Assembly (NCBI GenBank): GCA_022820805.1
Contig: JAJEEV010000007.1
Coordinates: 1-64,000 of the forward strand
Length of the DNA stretch: 64,000 nucleotides
Direction of reading: 5' to 3'
Origin: Acidimicrobiia bacterium
Lineage (GTDB): Bacteria; Actinomycetota; Acidimicrobiia; Acidimicrobiales; Aldehydirespiratoraceae
The notes beneath the pieces were generated by a model. It saw only the letters and a program-made list of their open reading frames with translations. It had not been told where the DNA came from and searched no databases. Both the position numbers and the translations under genes were made by a program. Shown here piece after piece: positions 57,246 through 64,000 of this stretch. The stretch's first letter is position 1. Every line of letters starts with the position of its first letter.

Positions 57246-57445
57246 TCACCGAGACGCCGTAACGCCTCGCCGTGGCGGCGCATGACCAGTGCAGCCGCAG
57301 CGTGAATGCGATCCCGGCGCTCGCTCGAGGCCACATACTCCCGAACCGCACGCCGAGCCGCCTCCTGCATCGAGATGCCCTCAAGAGAAGCCCGCTCGCG
57401 CAGGGCCTCTCGCTCTTCGTCGGTCAGCCTGAGGGTCATTGCCAT
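57242..57445 (-). CDS. Ribbon-helix-helix antitoxin
   Basis: A 67-residue protein with a ribbon-helix-helix fold (MAMTLRLTDEEREALRERA, then the ISMQEAARRAVREYV helix) and a C-terminal tail that would cover the toxin. It is encoded directly before the Doc-type toxin and should neutralise it and repress the shared promoter. RHH antitoxins replace the more usual Phd antitoxin in many actinobacterial doc modules. Confidence 0.8.
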   Translation of the reverse strand: MAMTLRLTDEEREALRERASLEGISMQEAARRAVREYVASSERRDRIHAAAALVMRRHGEALRRLGE

Positions 57446-57562
57446 GCGCTAATGGTATCACTCCGATACCACAGCGCCTCCCCGCTCGTGTCCCCGCCTG
57501 TGGAGGGGCCGCCACCTCCATCACGGTGGCCCGCCCGTTGGAGCGAGGGACCGGGGAAAGCC

Positions 57563-58687
57563 TCAGTCGTCGGGCGGCTCGGAGGATCTGGTGCGGCGGG
57601 CACCGGTGACGGAACCCGCGACGGAGCGCATCGGCATGGTGGAGATCTCGAACACCGCTCCGACGAGCTGGGCCGGGGCGCGGGCAGCCTCGACGAGACC
57701 GCGCCCCAGGACCGCGCCCGCGGTCCGGCCCGAGGGCCGCCGCGTCCATCCCAGCGCCACGAACACCCCCACCGACACGACGGCGATGAAGGCCATGAAC
57801 CCGGTGACGATGATCCAGCCGGTCGAGTTGGCCAGCAGCGGGAGGTCGACGAAGTTCATGCCGAAGAAGCCGGCGACGAGCGACAGCGGCAGCATGATGG
57901 CCGCGTACACGGTGAGGACCTTGGTGACCTCGGTCGCCTGGCGGGCCTCGGCGCCCCGGTAGGCGTCGAGGGTCTCGGCCAGGGCGGTGCGGGCGCCGTC
58001 GACGCCCTGGGCGACGCGCGACGCCGTGTCGAACACGTCCGAGAACCGGCGTCGGCCCGAGTCGGACACCAGCGGCGTGGTCGAGTGACGCAGGATGTCG
58101 AGAACCTCGCGCTGGGGATGCACCGCCCGGCGCAGCTCGGCCAGGTCGGCGCGCACCGCGGTGATCTCGATCAGGAAGTCGGCATCGGCGTTCAGGGCCA
58201 GGTCGATGAGCTCGTCGTTGCGGTCGTCGAACACGTCCAGCACCGACACCAGCCGCCGTGTGGCGACATCGGCCAGCCGGGCGAGCGCCTCGTCGGGGCC
58301 GCCCCGGGCCAGTTCGGGGCGGCACAGCACACCCTCCCAGAGCACGTCGACCGACAGGGAGCGCTGATCGTGGACGGTGACGAGCCGCCGCTCGGACAGG
58401 AAGCAGTCCAGCTCGTAGGTCTCGATCCGGTCCTCGGCCAGTGCGTGCAGCACCACCAGCACGAATGTTCCGAAGTCGTCCACCTTGGGAAGGTCTACGT
58501 CCTCCACTGCGTCCCGCACCGCCAACGCGTCGAGCCCCATCTGCTCGACGAGTTCGGCGAGCTCGTCGTGATCGTCACGCCCCGCGGTGACATCGATCCA
58601 CACCCAGCCCGACTCGGGCAGACCCGCGGAGGGGTCCACGGCCGCCGCGCACTCGCCCGGCTCGAAGTGCACCGCTCTCAGGAGCAT
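57563..58687 (-). CDS. corA: CorA-type divalent metal transporter
   Basis: A 374-residue channel for Mg2+ and related ions (Co2+, Ni2+) in the CorA family. It has a long cytoplasmic domain with the DVDLPKVDDFGTFVLVVLHAL and RDAVEDV parts, and a long helix leading into two C-terminal membrane segments joined by the signature YAAIMLPLSLVAGFFGMNF (GMN motif). The loop after GMN is slightly unusual. It may also carry nickel. It is followed by the toxin-antitoxin pair after a 117-bp gap. Confidence 0.88.
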   Translation of the reverse strand: MLLRAVHFEPGECAAAVDPSAGLPESGWVWIDVTAGRDDHDELAELVEQMGLDALAVRDAVEDVDLPKVDDFGTFVLVVLHALAEDRIETYELDCFLSERRLVTVHDQRSLSVDVLWEGVLCRPELARGGPDEALARLADVATRRLVSVLDVFDDRNDELIDLALNADADFLIEITAVRADLAELRRAVHPQREVLDILRHSTTPLVSDSGRRRFSDVFDTASRVAQGVDGARTALAETLDAYRGAEARQATEVTKVLTVYAAIMLPLSLVAGFFGMNFVDLPLLANSTGWIIVTGFMAFIAVVSVGVFVALGWTRRPSGRTAGAVLGRGLVEAARAPAQLVGAVFEISTMPMRSVAGSVTGARRTRSSEPPDD

Positions 58688-58768
58688 CGCATTGATATTC
58701 CCATACGGGTCACGTCCACTGGCTGACCCGCAGACTGCGCATCAGGGCATCGCCGTAGATTGGGGTCT

Positions 58769-59923
58769 GTGACTCACCGGCTACTGGCCGCGGCCCGCGA
58801 TCTGGGGCCCGCCATCAGCGCCCGTTCAGCGGAGATCGAGGCACTGGGCACGCTGCCGGTGGACCTGGTGGACGAGATCCGCCCGACGGGAGCGTTCCGG
58901 ATGTGCGTGCCCGACGACCTGGGCGGGCCGGGCGTTACCGCCACCGAGAGCCTGGAGGTGTGTGAGGAGTTCGCCTACCACGACGGCTCGGTGGGCTGGT
59001 GCGTGGCCATCGCCGCCACCACGTCGCTGCTGGCGTCGTACCTGCCCGATCCCCACGCCGCGGACCTCTTCGGCGATCCGGGATCGATCGGCGGAGGCTT
59101 CGTCATGCCCCGGGGGCGGGCCGTGGCGACCGACGGCGGCCTGCGGGTGACGGGGCGTTGGGAGTTCGGCTCGGGCACCAAGCACTGCACCACGATCGGG
59201 GGCGGCTGCCTCGTGGTCGGCCCCGACGGGCAGCCCGAGCAGCGCGCCGACCGGCTGAGCGCTCCGTTCGTGTTCATGGATCCCGACGACATCACGTTCA
59301 TCGAGACGTGGGACGTGGCCGGCCTGGCCGGCACGGGCTCGGTCGACTTCGAGGCCCGAGACGTGTTCGTTCCCGAGGGGCGCTGGGCGCAGATCGGCGC
59401 GGGCGGCCCGGTCCGGGACAATGCGTGGTCCCGGTTCTCGTTCTACGGGCTACTGGCCTGCGGGGTGGCGTCCGCGGCGGTGGGTATCGCCCGCCGCTCG
59501 ATCGATGAGCTGGTGGATCTGGCCGGAGCCAAGAAACCGCAGGGCAGCGCCCGGACGCTGGCCGAACGGGCCTCGACCCAGGCCGCGATCGCGCTGGCGG
59601 AGGCACGCCTCGGCGGGGCGTGGTCCCTGATGCTCGGCGCGGTGGACGGCACCTGGCAGGGCGCTCTGGCGGGGCAGCCGTCGACCGTCGAGCAGAAGCG
59701 GCGGATCCGTCTCGCGGCGGCCCACGCCACCCAGACCGCCGCCGACGTGGCTGCGTCGATGTTCACGACCGCGGGCGGGGCCGCGGTGTACCGCGCCAGC
59801 CCGATCCAGCGCTGCTTCCGGGACGCCGCGGTGGCCGCCCAGCACGCCATAGTGGCGCCGCGCAACCTGGAGACCGCCGGTCGCCTGCGGCTGGGGCTCC
59901 CCACCGACACCGCCACGCTGTGA
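58769..59923 (+). CDS. Acyl-CoA-dehydrogenase-fold flavin monooxygenase-like protein
   Basis: A 384-residue member of the acyl-CoA dehydrogenase superfamily, closest in style to the HsaA/HpaB-type group D flavin monooxygenases and DszC. The features are FAYHDGSVGWCVAIAATTSL, GGFVMPRGRAVATDGGLRVT with GRWEFGSGTKH, and IQRCFRDAAVAAQHAIVAPR near the C-terminus. It probably oxidises an aromatic or polycyclic compound using reduced flavin. The F420/FMN-type oxidoreductase gene 12 bp downstream could be its partner. I chose GTG 58769; a TTG at 58760 is also possible. Confidence 0.75.
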   Translation: MTHRLLAAARDLGPAISARSAEIEALGTLPVDLVDEIRPTGAFRMCVPDDLGGPGVTATESLEVCEEFAYHDGSVGWCVAIAATTSLLASYLPDPHAADLFGDPGSIGGGFVMPRGRAVATDGGLRVTGRWEFGSGTKHCTTIGGGCLVVGPDGQPEQRADRLSAPFVFMDPDDITFIETWDVAGLAGTGSVDFEARDVFVPEGRWAQIGAGGPVRDNAWSRFSFYGLLACGVASAAVGIARRSIDELVDLAGAKKPQGSARTLAERASTQAAIALAEARLGGAWSLMLGAVDGTWQGALAGQPSTVEQKRRIRLAAAHATQTAADVAASMFTTAGGAAVYRASPIQRCFRDAAVAAQHAIVAPRNLETAGRLRLGLPTDTATL

Positions 59924-59935
59924 CCGGGCTCTGAC

Positions 59936-60841
59936 ATGGTCGCGGTCGGTGTGAGCGTTCCGTGGGGCCTGTGGGGGCTCACGCCCCGGGAGCAGCGGGA
60001 CTTGCTCGGCGCGATCGCCGACGCCGGCATCGACCATGTCTTCACCGCCGACCATGTGAGCTTCCGCGACGGCAGCGGCATGGACGGCCTGATCACCCTG
60101 GCGGGCTTGAGCGGCCTCGAGCCGAGGCTGGGCCTGCATGCGGGCGTATACCTGCTGGGGCTGCGCCACCCGATGGTGGCCGCCCGCCAGATCGCAACCC
60201 TGGCCGAGGTCGCTCCGGGGAGGCTGAAGGTCGGGATCGGGGTGGGCGGCGACGACCGTCACGAAGTCGAGGTCTGCGATGTGGACCCGTCGTCGAGGGG
60301 CCGCCGTACTGATGTGGCGCTGAGGTTGGTGCGGGCCCTGCTGGCGGGCGAGACGGTCGACGGCGACGGCGACTTCTTCGAGTTCCGCGCCGGGACGATC
60401 CGCCCGGTGCCCGATCCGCCGGTGCCGCTGGTGGTCGGGGGGCGCAGCGACGCAGCCCTGGAGCGGGCCGGCCGGCTGGGCGACGGATGGCTTGCCGCGT
60501 GGTGCTCGGCCCGCCGCTTCGCCGAGGGTGTCGCCAGGGTCGAGGCCGCCGGTGCCGGACGGGATGTCGAGTGGCAGCATGGCCTGCAGCTCTGGCTGGG
60601 GGTCGGCGCCTCGCCGGCCGAGGGCCGCACCCATGTTGCCGCGACCATGGAGCGCTTCTACCGGATGAGCTTCGAGCCCTTCGAGCGCTACACCCCGTGC
60701 GGTACCGCCGCCGGCATGGCCGAGTTCCTCCAGCCCTATGTCGACGCCGGGGCGACGACCCTCAACCTCACCCCCTGCGGCCCGGACCGCGCCGCCGAGA
60801 TCCAGACCGTCGCCGAGGTGAAGCAACTGCTCAACCAGTAG
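59936..60841 (+). CDS. LLM-class F420-dependent oxidoreductase
   Basis: A 301-residue TIM-barrel oxidoreductase of the luciferase-like superfamily. The features are ADAGIDHVFTADHVSF near residue 30, a GRLKVGIGVGGDD strand-loop, VPLVVGGRSDAALERAGRLGDGW, the usual cofactor-phosphate site, and AGATTLNLTP at the end. Many actinobacterial members use coenzyme F420. It is cotranscribed with the acyl-CoA-dehydrogenase-like gene (12 bp gap). The start is ATG 59936. The substrate is unknown. Confidence 0.82.
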   Translation: MVAVGVSVPWGLWGLTPREQRDLLGAIADAGIDHVFTADHVSFRDGSGMDGLITLAGLSGLEPRLGLHAGVYLLGLRHPMVAARQIATLAEVAPGRLKVGIGVGGDDRHEVEVCDVDPSSRGRRTDVALRLVRALLAGETVDGDGDFFEFRAGTIRPVPDPPVPLVVGGRSDAALERAGRLGDGWLAAWCSARRFAEGVARVEAAGAGRDVEWQHGLQLWLGVGASPAEGRTHVAATMERFYRMSFEPFERYTPCGTAAGMAEFLQPYVDAGATTLNLTPCGPDRAAEIQTVAEVKQLLNQ

Positions 60842-60922
60842 CCGATCAACATTGCCGGCAGCTTTAAGATATTTTCATGCTATTAAGTTGCAGGCTGATT
60901 GATGGCGGCTAAGGTGGGGGCC

Positions 60923-61180
60923 ATGGAGACGCTCGTTCAGGTCGTGACCGTTGCACTGGCCGCCGTCGCCATCATCTGGCACCAGCAACGAACCATCGAC
61001 AAGCTACGGGACGGGACGATCGCGAAGCTCAGTGAGGGCGTTGCGTCCAACGGAGAACGGCTCGCCCGGATCGAGGGCTTCCTGGGCATCGGCATGCCGG
61101 AAGCAACCGCCTCCAAGGCCGCCGGTGCCGCGTCTCCGAAGCAGCACCCAAGCGAAGATGAGGAGCCCGACCCCGCCTAG
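60923..61180 (+). CDS. Small membrane-anchored protein
   Basis: An 85-residue protein: METLVQVVTVALAAVAIIW forms an N-terminal membrane helix, followed by a short coiled coil (HQQRTIDKLRDGTIAKLSEG, NGERLARIEGFLG) and an acidic Pro-rich tail. AAGGTGGGG lies before the ATG. The layout resembles phage or plasmid accessory proteins and other small single-pass proteins. There is no recognised family. The AT-rich stretch just upstream (60862-60895) may hold its promoter. Confidence 0.5.
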   Translation: METLVQVVTVALAAVAIIWHQQRTIDKLRDGTIAKLSEGVASNGERLARIEGFLGIGMPEATASKAAGAASPKQHPSEDEEPDPA

Positions 61181-61231
61181 CGGCCCAGGATCTCGGCGAT
61201 AAACCAGTGATGCCGCGGGGTGGGCGGAGAG

Positions 61232-62164
61232 TCAGGTCAGGGCTAGGCGGGCTGCGGCCAGGTCGGCGGCGGCGAAGCCGGCCGACTTGAACAGGGTGAT
61301 CTCGTCGGGGACGGTGCGGCCGGGATGCTCGCCGGCGGCGAGGGCTCGGAGGTCGGCGCAGATCGAGGCCTCGGTGATCACGCCACTGGCGATCGGCTGG
61401 GCCAGGTCGCCCGACAGGAGCGCGCCGGCGACGGTGTCGACGAAGATCGTGGCCCGGGCTGCGGCCTCGTCGTCGGACTCGCGCATGTCGGGCTGGAAGC
61501 TGCCGACGAGGTCGAGGTGGGCGCCACCAGAGAGCAGTTCGCCGCGCACCAGCGGCTCGGTAGCGCCGGTCACGCACGAGACGATGCCGGCTCGACCGAT
61601 GCTGGCGTCGAGATCAGCGGACGCCTCGGCCGGCAGGCCCTCGGCTCGCAGGGTCTCGGCCACGGCCGCGGCGGCCTCGGGGCGCCGGCCCCAGATCTCG
61701 ATGCGGACCAGCGGGCGGACTGCGGCGTGGGCCCGGGCCATGTTGGGCGACAGGACGCCGGTCCCGACCACCAGCAGGTGCTGAGCGTCGGTGCGGGCCA
61801 GATACGAGGCGGCCAGAGCGGAGATCGCGGCCGTGCGCCGGGCGGTCAGCTCGTCGCCGTCGAGGACCGCGAGGGCCTGGCCGGTGCGGCCGTCGAAGGC
61901 GAGGTAGGCGGCGTTCACGGTGGGCACGTCGGTCCCGGCATTGGACGGGAAGTAGGTGACCGCCTTCACGCCGACCATCTCGGTGTCCACCCACGCCGGC
62001 ATCAGCAGCAGGGACCCGGTCCCGCCGTCGGGCAGGCCGACCGGGTGAACGTGGCGCTGCGGCGCAGCCACGGCGCCGTCCACCAGCGCCGCGCCGACGG
62101 CCGCGATCAGTTCCGGCCAGGGCGTCGCCGCCCGAACCGCGGCAGCATCAAGCGTGCGCATCAC
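61232..62164 (-). CDS. Ornithine cyclodeaminase/mu-crystallin family protein
   Basis: A 310-residue NAD(P)-binding enzyme of the OCD/mu-crystallin family. Members act as ornithine cyclodeaminase, alanine dehydrogenase, or delta1-pyrroline-2-carboxylate or ketimine reductase. Conserved parts are GVKAVTYFPSNAG, LDGDELTARRTAAISALAASYLA, the nucleotide fold LLVVGTGVLSPNMARAHA, and LVGSFQPDMRE. Substrate choice cannot be read from the sequence. The nearby putA may hint at proline or imino-acid use. The start is ATG 62164 or the next codon. Confidence 0.8.
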   Translation of the reverse strand: MMRTLDAAAVRAATPWPELIAAVGAALVDGAVAAPQRHVHPVGLPDGGTGSLLLMPAWVDTEMVGVKAVTYFPSNAGTDVPTVNAAYLAFDGRTGQALAVLDGDELTARRTAAISALAASYLARTDAQHLLVVGTGVLSPNMARAHAAVRPLVRIEIWGRRPEAAAAVAETLRAEGLPAEASADLDASIGRAGIVSCVTGATEPLVRGELLSGGAHLDLVGSFQPDMRESDDEAAARATIFVDTVAGALLSGDLAQPIASGVITEASICADLRALAAGEHPGRTVPDEITLFKSAGFAAADLAAARLALT

Positions 62165-62193
62165 GCCCAGGCGACTGTTGCTCGAACAATGGG

Positions 62194-62526
62194 TCAGCCG
62201 CCCGCGAGTCCGAAGAAGACGACGACGGCCCGGCCCAGCCGGACCATGTCGTGGTCAGCGAGGCGGCCAACCCGCTGTCCGACCTTCGATCGCGGCACGG
62301 TGGTGATCTTGTCGACCATCAGACTGCACGTCTGGCGTAGTCCGTTCTGCTCATCGGGTTCGACCGGCAGTCGGATCAGAGGCGCTGTGGTTGGATCGGT
62401 AGTGAACGCGCACACCGTCACAGAGGGCGTTGCATCGAAACGATCATCCTGAACAATGACGACCGGACGGGGCTTACCGGCGTATCCGCTACCAGCGGCC
62501 GCCGTCCAGATCTCGCCTCGTCTCAT
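62194..62526 (-). CDS. MazF/PemK-family endoribonuclease toxin
   Basis: A 110-residue toxin with the MazF fold: MRRGEIWTAAAGSGYAGKPR is the usual start, PVVIVQDDRFDATPSVTVCAF follows, and LMVDKITTVPRSKVGQRVGRL contains the conserved active-site Thr region. MazF toxins cut RNA at short sequences. The ATG overlaps the stop of the antitoxin gene (ATGA), so it is the second gene of a type II module. Confidence 0.88.
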   Translation of the reverse strand: MRRGEIWTAAAGSGYAGKPRPVVIVQDDRFDATPSVTVCAFTTDPTTAPLIRLPVEPDEQNGLRQTCSLMVDKITTVPRSKVGQRVGRLADHDMVRLGRAVVVFFGLAGG

Positions 62527-62744
62527 TCGCCGTCGAGGCTGAGCGCATCGATGAAAGCCTGATCATCGGCCGCGTGCTCGGTGGCCGCCACTGCGGCCGA
62601 TTGCCGATGAGCTTCGGTCGCGAACTCGGTAGTGCGAACGTCGGCCACCCACATCTGGATCGGGCGCATGCCACGATCCCGCATTCGCTTGCGGTAGTTG
62701 CGCACCCGTCCTGTGACAGCCGGTTCGTCCTTGGGAGCAGTCAC
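62523..62744 (-). CDS. MazE-like antitoxin (DUF3018 type)
   Basis: A 73-residue antitoxin of the type RNYRKRMRDRGMRPIQMWVADV, which marks antitoxin-MazE/DUF3018 proteins paired with PemK/MazF toxins. The N-terminal part should bind DNA and the acidic C-terminus the toxin. It is encoded directly upstream of, and overlapping, the MazF gene. Confidence 0.82.
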   Translation of the reverse strand: MTAPKDEPAVTGRVRNYRKRMRDRGMRPIQMWVADVRTTEFATEAHRQSAAVAATEHAADDQAFIDALSLDGE

Positions 62745-62753
62745 GGCTTGAGG

Positions 62754-62846
62754 TTACATGCAACGCAGCGGTTCGAAGAACTCGGGTCCGACCAGGTGGG
62801 TCTTGGCTTCGCGAACATTCACCACTTCAGATGTATCCATACTCAT
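62754..62846 (-). pseudogene. Remnant of a Phd/YefM-type antitoxin gene
   Basis: A 30-codon frame, MSMDTSEVVNVREAKTHL and 12 further residues, matches the usual start of Phd/YefM antitoxins (NVREAKTHLS). It then runs into unrelated sequence ending LRCM. No toxin follows it. It is probably a 5' remnant left when the MazEF module or another change replaced the rest. The AT-rich stretch before it (62840-62870) is likely its old promoter. Confidence 0.5.
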
Positions 62847-62893
62847 TTTCGCACTATAACATCCTGCAAGCCAACGTCCGCCGTGTCGGCCCC

Positions 62894-64000
62894 TCACAAG
62901 ATGTTGCCGTGGCGGTGGGTGGTTTGGGTTACGGACTGCTCGCGCAGGTAGTTGAGCAGCTCGATCCGGCCTTCGGCGGTGACCGGGTCGTCGGCCAGGT
63001 GGACTCCGGCCGCGTTGGCCGCGGCCCGCAGTTCGCGGCTGCAGGTTCCCACGACCCGCACGCGCTCGACGTTGAGCGAGCCGAGCCGGTCGGCGAAGTC
63101 GGCGGCTGTCTCGTGGGCGCTGTGCGACTCCATGAGCTGCACGCCGCAGCGCCGGGCCGCGGACTGGACTCTCCGGACGTCGCGGGCCCGGGCGTCGGCC
63201 TCGACCCGCAGGGCCATCCTCGGCATCGGCCGGTATCGCAGCACGTTGGACTCGCAGAACAGTCCTGTGGGGTCGTGCTCGACGCCGAACTCCGTCCGCC
63301 AGGCCTCGTCGTCGCTGGCTCGGGCCGCCCGGAGCCATCCGGCGTCGCTGAGACCGGCGTCGACCGGGTGCCAGACCCCGAGCCGGGCCACGTAGTTGGG
63401 GCCGCCCGCCTTGGCGCCGGAGCCGACCGAGGACCGCTTCCAGCCGCCGAAGGGCTGGCGTCGCACGACGGCTCCGGTGGTGGGCCGGTTGATGTAGGCG
63501 TTTCCTACCTCGACGGTGTCGCTCCACTGGAGGATCTCGGTCGGGTCCAGGGTGTGGATGCCGCCGGTGAGCCCGTAGGCGGTGGAGTTCTGGATAGCGA
63601 TGGCCTCGTCGAGGGTCTCGGCTCGCATCAGGCCGAGCACCGGGCCGAAGCACTCGGTCTGGTGGAACCACGAGCCGGGACGCACCCCCAGGCGCACGCC
63701 GGGGGTCCAGGTGGCGGTGCCGATGCGGCGGGGCTCGACCAGCCACTGTTCGCCTTCGTCGAGGCGGGTGAGGGCCCGCAGGAGCTTGCCCTCGGGCTCC
63801 GCGATCGTGGGGCCCACCGTGGTTGCGAGCTCTGTGCTGGGGCCGACGTTGACGCTGGTCACTGCGTCCGTGAGCTGGCGGCGCAGGCGGGGTGAGTCAT
63901 AGACGTCGCCCACGCAGACCCCCAGGCTGGCCGCCGAGCACTTCTGGCCCGAGTGCCCGAACGCCGATGCCACCAGATCGGCCACGGCCAGGTCGATGTC
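62894..64000 (-). CDS. putA: Proline/pyrroline-5-carboxylate dehydrogenase (PutA), C-terminal part
   Basis: The gene enters from the right edge of the window; the 3' 1.1 kb is present (368 codons). The visible protein is the C-terminal half of an aldehyde dehydrogenase, with the active-site motif FGHSGQKCSAASLGVCVGDV, the FHQTECFGPVLGLMRAETLDEA cofactor/active-site region, GNAYINRPTTGAVVRRQPFGG, and a C-terminal domain of about 150 residues. This fits bifunctional PutA-type proteins, which turn proline into glutamate. Whether the proline dehydrogenase domain is present lies outside the window. Confidence 0.88.
   Translation of the reverse strand, partial: DIDLAVADLVASAFGHSGQKCSAASLGVCVGDVYDSPRLRRQLTDAVTSVNVGPSTELATTVGPTIAEPEGKLLRALTRLDEGEQWLVEPRRIGTATWTPGVRLGVRPGSWFHQTECFGPVLGLMRAETLDEAIAIQNSTAYGLTGGIHTLDPTEILQWSDTVEVGNAYINRPTTGAVVRRQPFGGWKRSSVGSGAKAGGPNYVARLGVWHPVDAGLSDAGWLRAARASDDEAWRTEFGVEHDPTGLFCESNVLRYRPMPRMALRVEADARARDVRRVQSAARRCGVQLMESHSAHETAADFADRLGSLNVERVRVVGTCSRELRAAANAAGVHLADDPVTAEGRIELLNYLREQSVTQTTHRHGNIL

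Noticed and set aside
57511-57530. A 6-bp hairpin (GCCACC/GGTGGC) between corA and the antitoxin gene.
   Set aside because: Short stem with no T-run or repeat copy; hairpins of this size are frequent in such GC-rich DNA.

Overview
The window is GC-rich DNA with many GTG starts and heavily overlapping start/stop codons. It carries a group-2 SigA-like sigma factor, two LLM-type flavin/F420 oxidoreductases, a type II glutamine synthetase, NarL-type two-component signalling and Asp-rich lipoproteins. This fits a free-living actinobacterium, plausibly of the Acidimicrobiia; the class is an inference and no rRNA is present to settle it.

Layout. 1-4.2 kb: an ABC importer of the sulfonate/nitrate type whose binding protein holds its domain twice. 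4.2-11.5 kb: a flavodoxin-like reductase, LLM oxidoreductase, UbiD/UbiX pair, phytoene-dehydrogenase-like enzyme and YqeC. 11.66 kb: a selenocysteine tRNA with its own CCA. 11.9-13.7 kb: a small accessory patch (a frame-disrupted membrane protein, a basic microprotein and a macro-domain protein). 14.1-16.3 kb: a desaturase-Rieske fusion followed by a bacterial ERG2/sigma-1-receptor homologue. 16.4-28.4 kb: housekeeping and signalling genes (sigma factor, NAD synthetase, glutamine synthetase, HD protein, lipoproteins, PspC proteins, two-component system). 29.2-55.9 kb: a large [NiFe]-hydrogenase region. 55.9-64 kb: DMT transporter, Fic/Doc and MazEF toxin-antitoxin modules, CorA, acyl-CoA-dehydrogenase-like and F420 enzymes, ornithine cyclodeaminase-like protein and the 3' part of putA.

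The hydrogenase region contains the uptake-type small and large subunits, an endopeptidase and a protease-like accessory protein, NifU-like, TPR and biotin-ligase-like accessory proteins, HypC, D, E and F, a SIS-domain protein, a PadR regulator, a winged-helix Cys/His protein, five tiny membrane proteins in two sets, a peptide/nickel-type ABC importer, a His-tailed DMT transporter and four CooC/MinD-type ATPases. HypA and HypB are absent from the window. Three 21-bp imperfect palindromes of one type (half-sites CTA-RRTGC and GCA-YYTAG) stand upstream of the three main transcription units, so the region looks like one regulon.

The main result is that two genes of this region are selenoprotein genes that ordinary gene calling would break. 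A CooC-type ATPase reads through two in-frame UGA codons lying exactly where its paralogues have the CxC metal-binding pair (Sec-Pro-Sec-Cys at residues 104-107), followed 12 nt later by a perfect 7-bp hairpin. Two genes upstream in the same operon, a DsrE-family protein reads through one UGA (residue 81) into a tail that completes its fold. The tRNA-Sec and YqeC about 19 kb away show that selenium is used by this genome. The inferred picture is a nickel-handling and hydrogenase-maturation system in which one of several CooC-like ATPases binds metal through a Sec-x-Sec pair.

Three families of dispersed non-coding repeats (7 copies in all) also occur between genes.
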